Positions 1 through 8,087 are shown, numbered from the stretch's first letter. The stretch: 33,191 bases of DNA from Planctomycetales bacterium (GCA_020426955.1 JAGQOZ010000005.1:1-33191), one strand, 5' to 3'. Notes: generated by a model not told the origin, from the sequence alone. Translations and numbers: made by a program.

Positions 1-1076
1 CCCGGCCACGAATAACGCTGTAGCATTTCTAACGCCTCCGGCGTAAATCCGTTGCTGGGCTTGCCGACGTCTTCGCAGATTTTCTGCAGGAAATGCTGAG
101 CGAGTAAAGGAATGTCTGATACTCGTTCACGCAAAGCAGGCAGTTCAATATTGATCACGTTGATTCGATAGAACAGGTCTTGGCGGAAGCGTCCGTCGTC
201 TACGGCTTGCGACAAGTCTTCGTTCGTCGCCAGAATAACTCGCGTGTCCACGGTGAAGGTTTCCGTACCGCCGACTTGTTCGAATTGCAGATCCTGTAGC
301 ACTCGCAGCAGTTTCACCTGCATGCTGGGCGATGCGGTGCCAATTTCATCCAGGAAAATGGTTCCCTTATCGGCCTGTTTGAATTTGCCCACTTTGTTTC
401 CTGTGGCACCGGTAAACGAACCGGCAACGTGGCCAAAGAGTTCGCTTTCGAGCAGTGTTTCGGGTAGTGCGCCGCAGGCAACTTCGACAAACGGTTTTTC
501 GCGTCGAGCGCTTCGCTGGTGGATGGCGCGAGCAATCATGGATTTGCCCGTTCCACTTTCGCCGGTGATCAGAATCGTGGCTCGAGTATCTGCCACGCTG
601 TCGATGATTTCGAAGATGCGATTCATACGAGCATCATGACCGACGACATTTTCTAGGCCGAATCGATCATCCAACTGACGTTTCAGATTCTGGTTTTCGG
701 CCAGCATCTGTCGTTGCGAAAGTGCGCGTTCAATCGACAACTGCAGCTCCTGATCCAACAGCGGCTTTGTCAATAGATCGAATGCGCCGGCGCGAATCGC
801 TTCGACGCCAATTTCAACCGTGCCATAACCGGTGATCATTGTCACCGTGACATTGGGGTGTCGTTGGTTGCAATATGCAAGTAGATCAAAACCATCTGTG
901 TTGCCGAGACGGATATCGATCAGCGCCAAGTCGTAGGTTTTCGCGTCCAGTTTGGTCTTGGCGTTTTCTGCATCGGCCGACGTATCAACGTCATAGCCCT
1001 GCTCACGCAGCCAACTGGACATGGAATCCAACACATGTCGATCATCGTCAACAAGCAGTAGTGTACCTTCAGCCAT
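1..1076 (-). CDS. NtrC-family sigma-54-dependent response regulator, 5' part (cut by window edge)
   Basis: This partial gene reads leftwards off the window: 358 codons from the ATG at 1076 to the edge, with no stop. Residues 1-118 form a receiver domain with the acidic pocket D10-D12, phospho-acceptor D54, T82 and K104. A short linker leads into a sigma-54 AAA+ domain: Walker A GESGTGKS (172-179), Walker B IFLDE (240-244), and an arginine-finger region around RFRQDLFYR. The sigma-54-contacting loop, usually GAFTGA, reads GSFTGA (219-224). The visible protein stops at YSWPG, just before the expected end of the AAA+ domain, so the Fis-type DNA-binding helix-turn-helix must lie beyond the edge. 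Family members hydrolyse ATP to open sigma-54 promoters after phosphorylation by a histidine kinase. No kinase gene is in view, so the target pathway is unknown. Confidence 0.95.
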   Translation of the reverse strand, partial: MAEGTLLLVDDDRHVLDSMSSWLREQGYDVDTSADAENAKTKLDAKTYDLALIDIRLGNTDGFDLLAYCNQRHPNVTVTMITGYGTVEIGVEAIRAGAFDLLTKPLLDQELQLSIERALSQRQMLAENQNLKRQLDDRFGLENVVGHDARMNRIFEIIDSVADTRATILITGESGTGKSMIARAIHQRSARREKPFVEVACGALPETLLESELFGHVAGSFTGATGNKVGKFKQADKGTIFLDEIGTASPSMQVKLLRVLQDLQFEQVGGTETFTVDTRVILATNEDLSQAVDDGRFRQDLFYRINVINIELPALRERVSDIPLLAQHFLQKICEDVGKPSNGFTPEALEMLQRYSWP

Positions 1077-1579
1077 TAAATCATCACGCCTATGAGAAAC
1101 AGGTGCGAAATCCTCTTGTGGGTTGTTCGTCGCAATCGTTCCGTGCATTTCACGACATGGACAACAGGTTGTTGTCGTAATTTATTTACGTCACGAGATA
1201 TTATGCGTCAAAGAAATGCCGACCAAGTTGCGACTTTGCACACCCGTTTTCGCGTACGTGTTGATAAGAAACTGACGAAAAAACGCGACTTGGCCGCGCA
1301 CAAGTCGCTCTGTAACCGTAGAAAGCCAGTTTTGCGTTTTGCGGAAAACCGCAGTTAATGCCGAAACGCCCGTTTTTGATCGTGATAATTGGCGAATTCG
1401 GCAAACTCGGTCTATCCTCCCCTCTACGGGGAGGATTGCTGCAAAACTAAATCACGTTAGCATAAGTAGGGTGGTTAAAGTTCGAATCGACAAGGATCTG
1501 CTGGGACATCCGGTTCCGTGGTCCTTGCTCTTGTCAACTTTTCCAAGTCTTTCTCTTGGATCTCTTCGTAGGTATGAAC
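1077..1579. other. Divergent intergenic region with three hairpins
   Basis: This roughly 500-base gap separates the sigma-54 activator (leftward) from the NarL-type regulator (rightward). I find no convincing gene in it. It holds three inverted repeats. GCGACTTG/CAAGTCGC lies at 1285-1292 and 1301-1308. TGCGG/CCGCA lies at 1340-1344 and 1349-1353. A perfect 9-bp stem, ATCCTCCCC/GGGGAGGAT, lies at 1414-1422 and 1428-1436 with a 5-base loop. None is followed by a T-run on either strand, so they look like operators or 5' leader structures rather than terminators. Confidence 0.5.
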
Positions 1580-2212
1580 ATGTCAATATCGTTACTTATC
1601 GTCGACGACCATGCGGTTGTCCGAACCGGTCTGAAGAGCCTTTTGCGAGGCGCAGACATCCAAATTGTAGGCGAAGCTTCCGACGGCAAAGAAGCCGTGG
1701 TCCAAACGCTGGACAAAAAGCCAGATGTGGTGTTGATGGACATTCGCATGGAAAACGAAGACGGCCTAAAAGCGCTAGAAAACATTCGTGAACAGGCTCC
1801 AGAAACGCGAGTTGTAATGTTGTCCACGTATGACAATCCGACATACATTGCTCGAACGGTCGCTCTGGGCGCGGATGATTACGTCTTAAAGGGATCGTCG
1901 CGAATGGATCTGATAGATTCCATTCGCCGTGCCGCGCAAGGACGTCCCATTTCAGAAAAGAGTCCAATGGGGCAAGTCCGCGATTCGATGGCCAAGCGTC
2001 GTGAAGGCGTCGGAGAAGACGTACCGCTGACGAATCGAGAAACTCAGGTCCTGCGTCACGTAGCGCTGGGGCTAAGCAACAAAGAGATCGGCAAATCTCT
2101 AAAAATCAGTGTGGAAACGGTCAAGGAACACGTGCAGAACATCTTGCGAAAGATCAACGCCACCGATCGGACTCAGGCAGCCGTCTGGGCCGTCAAAAAG
2201 AATATGGTGTAG
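1580..2212 (+). CDS. NarL/FixJ-family response regulator
   Basis: This is a 210-residue two-domain transcription regulator. The N-terminal receiver (about 1-120) has the acidic pair D9-D10, phospho-acceptor D54 in VVLMDIRM, and the later LKG lysine. The C-terminal LuxR-type helix-turn-helix starts at PLTNRETQVLRHVALGLSN and contains the typical NKEIGKSL and SVETVKEHV helices. The frame extends upstream to a TTG at 1556 and an ATG at 1574. I chose the ATG at 1580 because the AGG at 1570-1572 is about 7 bases upstream of it. Such proteins are phosphorylated by a histidine kinase and bind promoter DNA as dimers. No kinase is adjacent, so the regulon cannot be named. A strong terminator hairpin follows at 2248-2280. 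Confidence 0.93.
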   Translation: MSISLLIVDDHAVVRTGLKSLLRGADIQIVGEASDGKEAVVQTLDKKPDVVLMDIRMENEDGLKALENIREQAPETRVVMLSTYDNPTYIARTVALGADDYVLKGSSRMDLIDSIRRAAQGRPISEKSPMGQVRDSMAKRREGVGEDVPLTNRETQVLRHVALGLSNKEIGKSLKISVETVKEHVQNILRKINATDRTQAAVWAVKKNMV

Positions 2213-2247
2213 CGGCCGTTATTCGGAAAACGGATGCGTCAAACTAC

Positions 2248-2280
2248 AAAAGCCTTCGCAATCGAAGGCTTTTTGCTTTT
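2248..2280. terminator. Rho-independent terminator between the regulator gene and xerC
   Basis: AGCCTTCG (2251-2258) pairs with CGAAGGCT (2263-2270) across a CAAT loop, and three flanking A-T pairs extend the stem. It is followed by TTTTGCTTTTTG. It lies between the convergent regulator gene and xerC. A T-rich stretch (TTTTG) also follows on the other strand, so it may serve both genes. Confidence 0.85.
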
Positions 2281-2308
2281 TGCTTCGAATTCAAAAACGC
2301 GATGACGC

Positions 2309-3229
2309 CTACCCGTTGCATGCCTTATCCAACTTGGCTCGAGGATGCGCTTTTTCGTACGCTTGTCGCAGATTCGCGGTGCTCAAGTGCGTATAAATCT
2401 GAGTTGTCGACAGACTCTTATGCCCCAGCAATTCCTGTACGCTGCGGATGTCTGCCCCGTGATTTAGCAAATGCGTGGCAAAGCTGTGCCGAAGCGTATG
2501 AGGCGAAGTCCGCAGATCAAGTCCAGTCGTCGCGAGATATTTTTCTAGCATCCGAGCGACACTGCGAGTGGTAATGCGTTTGCCGAATTTATTGACAAAC
2601 ACCGGCGCTTGAATTCCCTTCGGAACACTGGGGTGAAGCGTCCGAACTTCCAACCATTGACGCAGCGCGGTGATTGCGAACGAACCGAGTGGTGAAATTC
2701 GTTCACGACGCCCTTTACCTCGAATACGAACAATCCCGTCCGCGAAGTCCAAATCACCGTCGTTGATGCCCACCGTTTCGCTGACTCGTAATCCAGCAGA
2801 ATACATCGTTTCCAAGATCGCTCGGTCTCGTAAACCCGCCGAAGTGCTGCTGGGCGGACTACCTAGGAGCTTGGCCATTTCGTCATTGCTTAGAAAGTGC
2901 GGTAACTTCCTGGCAGGCCGTGGGTTTTTGAGCGGCTGTGCCGGATTGTGGTCGCACAAGCCTTCTCGCTGAGCAAACCGAAAGAATGTCCGCAAAGAAG
3001 CCAGTCTGCGAGAGATCGTGGACTTGGCATATTCAGCGCCGTTCAACGCACTGACATACGCTCGCAAATCCAACGTTGTGATCTGCTCCACGGATGGAAC
3101 CGAACCCTTCAGGTCCACAAAATACTCTTGCAGTGCTTCCAAGTCTTCTCGGTAGCTTTTCACCGTCAAATCAGACGCATTTTTTTCCACCACCAAGAAG
3201 CGAAGAAAGCGAGCTATCGTTGATTTCAT
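2309..3229 (-). CDS. xerC: Tyrosine recombinase XerC/XerD type
   Basis: This 306-residue site-specific recombinase is of normal Xer length. The N-terminal SAM-like core-binding domain (about 1-90) precedes the catalytic domain. All six active-site residues are visible: R148 (SAGLRVSE), K172 (RGKGRR), H244 and R247 (HTLRHSFATH), H270 (LLGHKS) and the nucleophile Y279 (IYTHL). Xer proteins resolve chromosome dimers at dif sites. The XerC/XerD distinction rests on overall resemblance only. An upstream in-frame ATG exists at 3253, but it lies inside a terminator hairpin (3233-3268) that closes the preceding gene. I therefore take the ATG at 3229, which begins MKSTIARFLRFL as Xer proteins usually do. 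No clear Shine-Dalgarno is seen. Expression may depend on readthrough or on a promoter inside the upstream gene. Confidence 0.92.
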   Translation of the reverse strand: MKSTIARFLRFLVVEKNASDLTVKSYREDLEALQEYFVDLKGSVPSVEQITTLDLRAYVSALNGAEYAKSTISRRLASLRTFFRFAQREGLCDHNPAQPLKNPRPARKLPHFLSNDEMAKLLGSPPSSTSAGLRDRAILETMYSAGLRVSETVGINDGDLDFADGIVRIRGKGRRERISPLGSFAITALRQWLEVRTLHPSVPKGIQAPVFVNKFGKRITTRSVARMLEKYLATTGLDLRTSPHTLRHSFATHLLNHGADIRSVQELLGHKSLSTTQIYTHLSTANLRQAYEKAHPRAKLDKACNG

Positions 3230-3232
3230 AAC

Positions 3233-3268
3233 AAAAAAACGCTGGCTAAGCATTTGCTACAGCCAGCG
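3233..3268 (-). terminator. Terminator of the small upstream gene, abutting the xerC start
   Basis: On the minus strand CGCTGGCT (from 3268) pairs with AGCCAGCG (to 3240) around a 13-base segment that can itself pair (AGC/GCT). It is followed directly by seven T residues (3239-3233). This is a textbook Rho-independent terminator, 40 bases past the stop of the 3308-3565 gene. Its T-run ends three bases before the xerC ATG. Confidence 0.85.
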
Positions 3269-3307
3269 CCCTTCCTATTCGGAATTGTATATGACGATGC
3301 TAGCGAT

Positions 3308-3565
3308 CTATTCGGCCGAATCGTCAAAATACTTGTCAATCGTTTTAGTGGCAAACAAGCGGTTCGTGCTGGGATTGCTTTCCTGTGCTTGCTTGCGAAT
3401 CTTCTGACTCATGACAGCAGCATCGTACCAGCTGAAGCTGAGATCGGGATTGGATGCGTATCGCCCGAGTGTACGAAGCGCTTGTGAACGATTGGCGTCG
3501 TCAAACAAGAATACGTATTTCTCTGAGCCTTTGACTAACGCCAAGACGTTGATATCTTCTGACAC
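3308..3565 (-). CDS. Small conserved-looking hypothetical protein
   Basis: This 85-residue soluble protein has no signal peptide. The GTG at 3565 is taken as start because GGGGAGG lies about 9 bases upstream; the frame extends further to a TTG at 3613 but without such a site. The sequence begins VSEDINVLALVKGSEKYVF and carries a FLFDDANR segment and a FSWYDAAVMSQKIRKQ helix. It looks like a compact alpha/beta protein with a charged tail. I cannot assign a function. From memory, similar short proteins occur in other planctomycetes, but this was not checked. It precedes xerC on the same strand with its own terminator between them. Confidence 0.72.
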   Translation of the reverse strand: MSEDINVLALVKGSEKYVFLFDDANRSQALRTLGRYASNPDLSFSWYDAAVMSQKIRKQAQESNPSTNRLFATKTIDKYFDDSAE

Positions 3566-4147
3566 TTCGTTGTTCCTCCCCGGCAATGCATTGAGTATTA
3601 GGAGCGACTGCAAACATTTCGCTTAATTTGCTACCCGTCATATCGGAAGAATCCAGCTGGGTACACCACTTGCGTTACACCAGGATTTGCAAGGATTTGC
3701 AAAGATTACATGGTGAACCGTCGGGATCGTTGCAACCGAACCTTCGTCAGTAGCGCTTGAAATGCTTGTGACTGCAATATTCCCTGCAACCAATTTGATG
3801 TCGAAGAAGGCGATGAATTCATTCGCACCCAGAGTGTTCTTCGCGTGGCTGCCACAACCATTTTTGCGATTCCCACCAAAAGGAAAAGCGATTGTTCATT
3901 TACAGAATAGAAACGGTTGAAAGGCGCCCATTTCTGCGGAAAAACGCGCGTGCTGGCGTTCAAAGTGCTACCAGTAGACACTCAGTTCCATCGGCTTTTT
4001 CGATTCCGCCGTAACGTCACTTTTGGCAGATTGCGGTTGAGTCAGATCGTATTTTGCGATACAAGGCTCGCCAATGTCAGACGGACCAAAACGACTCGCG
4101 TTCGCGCATTGTCGTTCTGTCCAATTCATTCAGCCTTGGAGTTTCTC
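3566..4147. other. Intergenic region with no convincing gene
   Basis: This 580-base gap separates the small leftward gene from the rightward SH3-protein gene. Open frames exist on both strands, but none has a plausible ribosome binding site or a recognisable product. It holds a tandem direct repeat GGATTTGCAA (3683-3692 and 3693-3702) and the candidate promoter at 4037-4065. Confidence 0.5.
4037..4065 (+). promoter_or_regulatory. Candidate sigma-70-type promoter for the SH3-domain gene
   Basis: TTGAGT (4037-4042) and TACAAG (4060-4065) are separated by 17 bases, and each matches 4 of 6 consensus positions. The distance to the ATG at 4148 would leave a leader of about 75 bases. This is a pattern match only. 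Confidence 0.35.
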
Positions 4148-5662
4148 ATGTTGCGAACGGCTGTCATCGCATGCATTTTCGGTAGTATCACTTGGCAGAC
4201 AGGATCGGCCGAATCCTTCCCGTACGTCGCCTATGTCAAAGACGCGGTGGGAATCGTGCGGAGCGGGCCCGGCGACAAATTCTACGAGACGGACGAACTG
4301 CCGGCGGGATCGGCGGTCGAAATCTACAAGCATCGGGATGGCCAATGGTGCGCCATTCGTCCACCACAAAGTAGCTTCAGCTTGGTCCAGGCCAAGGATG
4401 TGGCAGTCACGGATAACCCGCAAGTCTTGCGAGTCATCTCGTCCAACGCCATCACGCGAGTTGGTTCGAATGAGAGCGATTCGCACAATGTCGCTTACGT
4501 CAAACTGCATCAAGGCGAACTCCTGTCAGTACTCGATAAAATCGTCCTCACCAACAACGCGAATGAATCGCAGCTGTGGTACAAAGTGGCACCGCCATCA
4601 GGCGAATTTCGCTGGATTCACAAGGATTTTTTGACTCGAAGCAAACCTGTGAATATAGCTCGCGCGACTCGGCCAGCACCAGCTCATGCTATGACGGCGA
4701 CTTCGGAGCAGACGAATCAAACTTCCATTCGCCCACAGATTGGGACGGACGCTTCTAAGTCGAACGTCATAATTGCCTCTGGATCCGAATTGTCCGATCG
4801 GTTACGTGAACAGCCTGCTGGTGCTCGCTTGGCGGCCGACATTGATTCTGTCCCCGCAGCTTCCATGACCACGCAACCAATTGAAGTGTCGCCGCTTGCG
4901 ATCGAACCAAATTCGCTGTCACCCGAATTGTCGGCGTCTGCGGAACCAATTGCTACCAGCGAGGCGGAAACACAGTGGGTTGCCGCTTCGGGACGAACCA
5001 GTTCCCCGGTCAGTCCATCGCCAGCCGTGACTACCGAGACGGCGAATTCGCGCGATTTGAAACAAGACGTTCGTGCAATGGCCGAAGAATGCAAGAAGAT
5101 CAACTTGGCGTTGTCGGCAATTGTGAGCGAAGAAATTTCGGCTTGGGAGCTCGCGCCGCTGCGGCAGCGAGCGGAATACATAGCCGAACATTCCGTCTCG
5201 CCGCAAGTCACCGCAGCTGGCACCAAATTGCTTCAGCGAATACAGCAATTTGAAGCGGTGCAGGGCAAGTACATGGCCGCGTCACAAAGTCAGGGAACGA
5301 CAAGCAGCTCGGCCGTTGGCTCCGGCGTCGTGCCCGCTTCGTATGAAGCAGTGGCCAAACCTACCGGACAGTTTACCGGACGGGTCGCGTCACCACCGCG
5401 TCATACGCCGGGCTGGGAACAAGCCCAGGGCTGGCTGATGCCGGTGCTAACGTCACGAACGGACATACCCAAGTTTGCCATTACGGACGACGCCGGTGAC
5501 ATACTGTGTTTTGTGACTCCAAATGAACAAGTCGATTTCAGTTCGGCGGTGCGGCAACGTGTTCAAGTGGCGGGGCCGATGACGTCGCTGGCCAACTTGC
5601 CAAAGCCACATTTGACAGTCCAGCAGATCGCGATTTCCCATTCCAATGATGCTCGGTACTAA
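4148..5662 (+). CDS. Secreted protein with two bacterial SH3-like domains
   Basis: This 504-residue exported protein begins with a signal peptide (about 1-21, ending TGSA). Two SH3b-like modules follow. The first (about 25-86) has the typical pattern G-VRSGPGDKFYETDELPAG...WCAIRPP. The second (about 92-163) ends WYKVAPPSGEFRWIHKDFL. A Ser/Thr/Pro/Ala-rich linker (about 170-310), a helical region (about 315-385) and a C-terminal beta-rich segment (PKFAITDDAGDILCFVTP) complete it. The frame is open upstream to 3917. I chose the ATG at 4148 because GGAG is 7 bases upstream and a signal peptide starts there. SH3b modules often bind cell-wall or surface ligands; the specific role here is unknown. 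It stands alone in the forward direction ahead of fliW, 178 bases away. Confidence 0.85.
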   Translation: MLRTAVIACIFGSITWQTGSAESFPYVAYVKDAVGIVRSGPGDKFYETDELPAGSAVEIYKHRDGQWCAIRPPQSSFSLVQAKDVAVTDNPQVLRVISSNAITRVGSNESDSHNVAYVKLHQGELLSVLDKIVLTNNANESQLWYKVAPPSGEFRWIHKDFLTRSKPVNIARATRPAPAHAMTATSEQTNQTSIRPQIGTDASKSNVIIASGSELSDRLREQPAGARLAADIDSVPAASMTTQPIEVSPLAIEPNSLSPELSASAEPIATSEAETQWVAASGRTSSPVSPSPAVTTETANSRDLKQDVRAMAEECKKINLALSAIVSEEISAWELAPLRQRAEYIAEHSVSPQVTAAGTKLLQRIQQFEAVQGKYMAASQSQGTTSSSAVGSGVVPASYEAVAKPTGQFTGRVASPPRHTPGWEQAQGWLMPVLTSRTDIPKFAITDDAGDILCFVTPNEQVDFSSAVRQRVQVAGPMTSLANLPKPHLTVQQIAISHSNDARY

Positions 5663-5840
5663 TGCGGTCACTGGCGTTCGTTTGGCGTGGCCGGAGACTG
5701 GCATCCACTGACAGTGCTATCACTGCATTTCCTTTGATCGACAAGACCGGAAGAACAGTCCGAAACGATTGAACTCGCACACCGCCTTCGACCGATCCTA
5801 ATCCGTTAGTGGAAAAATCATTTCAGCAAAGGGGCTACCG

Positions 5841-6284
5841 ATGGACTTACTGACGTCTCGCTTTGGAGCCGTTCAATTTGACGCGTCCGAAGTTATCGTT
5901 GTAGACAATGGGCTGGACGGCTATTCTGCAGCTCGGCAATGGCTGCTATTGGCGGACGGCGCGCATGCGGAACTCTATTGGCTGCAATCGATTTCCATGT
6001 CAGAAGTGGCCATACCAGTTATCAGTCCCTGGGCTGTCGATTCGGACTACAAGTTGCGCATTGATTCGACCATTTCACATCGTTTGCGTTTGCAAGCCGA
6101 TTCAGAAACGCCTTTGATCCTGGTTCGCATTGATGAAGCCAGTGGCGGCTTGATGATTCGAATGGATATTCCGATTGCGATCAATGTGCAGACACAACGA
6201 GGTGGTCAGATCTATTTGGACGGCATTCAGCCGCTGCAATGGGAAACTTCCGATCAGTCGGAAACTCTAAAACAAAGCGCGTAG
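5841..6284 (+). CDS. fliW: Flagellar assembly factor FliW
   Basis: This 147-residue protein resembles FliW in length and pattern: an opening DLLTSRFGAVQFDASEVIVV, the GLDGYSAARQWLLL block, and the hallmark YWLQS stretch near residue 50. The csrA gene downstream strongly supports the call. In other bacteria FliW binds flagellin and, when free, binds CsrA and blocks it, linking filament assembly to translation. AAAGGGG (5828-5834) lies 6 bases before the ATG. The gap to csrA is 233 bases, so coupling is looser than in genomes where the two genes overlap. No flagellin gene is in the window. The stop codon TAG is the first three bases of an 18-bp perfect palindrome. Confidence 0.88.
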   Translation: MDLLTSRFGAVQFDASEVIVVDNGLDGYSAARQWLLLADGAHAELYWLQSISMSEVAIPVISPWAVDSDYKLRIDSTISHRLRLQADSETPLILVRIDEASGGLMIRMDIPIAINVQTQRGGQIYLDGIQPLQWETSDQSETLKQSA

Positions 6285-6299
6285 CACGCTAGCGTGCTA
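6282..6299. repeat. 18-bp perfect palindrome over the fliW stop codon
   Basis: TAGCACGCTAGCGTGCTA reads identically on both strands and starts at the fliW stop codon. No T-run follows, so it is a weak terminator candidate. It could be an RNA hairpin or a member of a dispersed palindrome family. Confidence 0.6.
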
Positions 6300-6501
6300 T
6301 CAAAAAGTGCTTTCAGTCGACTAGATACGTGCAATTGGGCAACCTACGTTTCCGATAGAAATGTTGTTCCCGCGTGACATCATTCTACGCAATGACTGTC
6401 TTGCAAGCGACTATCGTTTACTGGTTGTCTCTTTTGCCCGTCCTCCCGGCGGCAAGAGAATGTGGCAAAAACTGCCATGATTTAAAATGGTCAAACTCCA
6501 T

Positions 6502-6511
6502 AAGGAAGGAG
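6502..6511 (+). promoter_or_regulatory. csrA ribosome binding site with paired GGA motifs
   Basis: AAGGAAGGAG contains GGA at 6504-6506 and 6508-6510, overlapping the Shine-Dalgarno. CsrA recognises GGA, so this is a plausible autoregulatory site. The two GGAs are too close for simultaneous binding by one dimer, so a second site would be expected elsewhere in the leader. Confidence 0.4.
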
Positions 6512-6517
6512 CCATCA

Positions 6518-6721
6518 ATGCTGGTCCTTTCACGTCATCGTGATGAAAGCATAATGATTGGTGATAACATTGTAATCACCGTCGTTGACGTTCGAGGTGA
6601 CAAGGTGCGGCTTGGAATAGACGCCCCCACCGATATCCCCGTCCATCGCCAAGAGGTCTATGACGCTATCCAGCGCGAACGAACCAAAGGTCGAGACGAA
6701 AAGAACGTATCAGCGGACTGA
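6518..6721 (+). CDS. csrA: Carbon storage regulator CsrA
   Basis: This 67-residue RNA-binding protein starts [18 protein letters not shown] and has the family's key positions L4, R6 and R44 ([13 protein letters not shown]). The length is normal for CsrA. The dimer binds GGA motifs in mRNA leaders and usually blocks translation. The frame is open further upstream, but the start is fixed by the protein family and by AAGGAG at 6506-6511, six bases before the ATG. The leader carries two GGA triplets in the Shine-Dalgarno region, which would allow autoregulation. With fliW upstream it probably forms a FliW-CsrA partner switch controlling flagellin or other surface genes. A long terminator follows. 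Confidence 0.96.
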   Translation: MLVLSRHRDESIMIGDNIVITVVDVRGDKVRLGIDAPTDIPVHRQEVYDAIQRERTKGRDEKNVSAD

Positions 6722-6746
6722 CAGAATACTGATGTCCGCGGACTCG

Positions 6747-6806
6747 AAAGGACCGCGCGTTTTGGAAGTTGACATCCTGACTTCAAAAACGCGTCGGTCT
6801 TTTTCG
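6747..6806 (+). terminator. Long Rho-independent terminator of csrA
   Basis: The left arm (6747-6769) and right arm (6780-6802) pair over about 22 positions with a few mismatches. The inner part is GAAGT/ACTTC and the middle part CGCGTTTT/AAAACGCG. A T-rich tail ends at 6804. It lies 25 bases past the csrA stop. Confidence 0.8.
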
Positions 6807-6974
6807 TGCGCTCAGCCAGCCACTTTAAGCGACTGGAAACAAGCACGACCGCAAGTAACAACATGCGGTCATGCTTTGATGCATCACGTGCGCAGTCGAA
6901 TTTGATGCTGTGCGTCAACCAGACGTGACAACAGCCTCAAAATCCGCCACCAAACGAATAACACATTCGCCATC

Positions 6975-8087
6975 TTACATTTGCGATTGGTCGACCGTTT
7001 CATGTCCGGCGCGAGTTACCAGACGGAAGTAAAGCGTCGCGTCAACGGAATCGGGAATCGCTTTCGCGTGGCCGTCCGCAAAACTGTGCACTACCAGTCC
7101 TGGATGATCGCTACTCAATCCCCAGTCGCGCGCTTCGCCTCGAAACTGATTCGTAAGTGGCGTATAGCCGGGCGTATTGCGTAACAACACGGAACCTCCT
7201 TGGTTCAACGCCGTGCGACTACCCGAATCTACGGCGGTTTGCCCATCGGTGCCAGTGATCAACAGAGGCGGATTTTCCGGCGAAAACGCCAACGCCCAGC
7301 TGGATTGGCCCGAATACCACGAAGAATACACTTCGTGCTTGGATTCTCCCATCAAGATCGTCTTGGACGCACCATCCACGATGTCGGCCATTCGAACTCC
7401 CTTGAATTTATCCGTTGCCTTAGACACAATCGCGCCGCCATATCGACTGTCATGATCCATGACGCCTTGTCGCGAATCATACAGCGTGCCAGCCACCGCC
7501 ACATAGTTGCCTCCTGCAATGTCGGTGTCTGATGACAAACCGTAATGGCTTTCCGACTGATCCGTTTCTTCGCCCGCAAACGAAGGACATCGCAACAGCT
7601 CTAACTTAGCCGATGACAGATGGGATTCAGGAATCGACGAATTCAGCAGCAAAGTCGGATCGAACGCCAAACGCCGAAAGTTGTCAGTGGCCTTGGACAT
7701 TTGATCGTGTAAAGGCTGTTCTTCGATGTACGGCAAGATGGAAACAATCCAACTGTAACCGTCACTGTTACGATTGATTCCGTCACCTTCGTAATAGTAC
7801 GGTTCACCTGCGACGTTGCCTGGTTCGATTCGGCCCAGATTGCTTCTGGGGCCGGACCGAGGTGGCGCGGAATTGGCCAACGGAAGTCGTTGATAACTAC
7901 TTTCGTGGTTTAGCACCGCCAGAGCCAACTCTTTGGCGTTCTTGAGACACGTGTTGCGACGAGCTGCTTCGCGAGCACTATTGATTGCGGGCAACAGCAA
8001 CAGCACCAGGATCGCGATAATGGCGATCACCACCAACAGTTCGACAAGCGTAAATGCCGCTCGTCTTGTCATACGTTTCCTATTCAT
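6975..8087 (-). CDS. DUF1559 protein with type IV pilin-like N-terminus
   Basis: This 370-residue member belongs to a family greatly expanded in planctomycetes. It has the prepilin signature [20 protein letters not shown] at residues 8-27, a hydrophobic helix, then [16 protein letters not shown], the usual start of the DUF1559 globular domain. The C-terminus [20 protein letters not shown] matches the family's closing motif (SxxHPGGVxxxxxDGS). Prepilin peptidase would cut before F12. The residue at -1 is Ala rather than the usual Gly. The +5 Glu (E16) is present. The ATG at 8087 is preceded by GGAGG at about 6 bases. The function of these pseudopilins is unknown; roles in surface structures or secretion are proposed. 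The gene is monocistronic as far as can be seen, reading away from the propeller protein at 8560. Confidence 0.9.
   Translation of the reverse strand: MNRKRMTRRAAFTLVELLVVIAIIAILVLLLLPAINSAREAARRNTCLKNAKELALAVLNHESSYQRLPLANSAPPRSGPRSNLGRIEPGNVAGEPYYYEGDGINRNSDGYSWIVSILPYIEEQPLHDQMSKATDNFRRLAFDPTLLLNSSIPESHLSSAKLELLRCPSFAGEETDQSESHYGLSSDTDIAGGNYVAVAGTLYDSRQGVMDHDSRYGGAIVSKATDKFKGVRMADIVDGASKTILMGESKHEVYSSWYSGQSSWALAFSPENPPLLITGTDGQTAVDSGSRTALNQGGSVLLRNTPGYTPLTNQFRGEARDWGLSSDHPGLVVHSFADGHAKAIPDSVDATLYFRLVTRAGHETVDQSQM

Noticed and set aside
3683-3702. GGATTTGCAA tandem repeat
   Set aside because: Only two short copies with no neighbouring structure; likely chance or slippage.
3706-3981. 91-codon open frame on the minus strand in the gap before the SH3 gene
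   Set aside because: Serine-rich and arginine-rich without a domain, no convincing ribosome binding site, no family resemblance.
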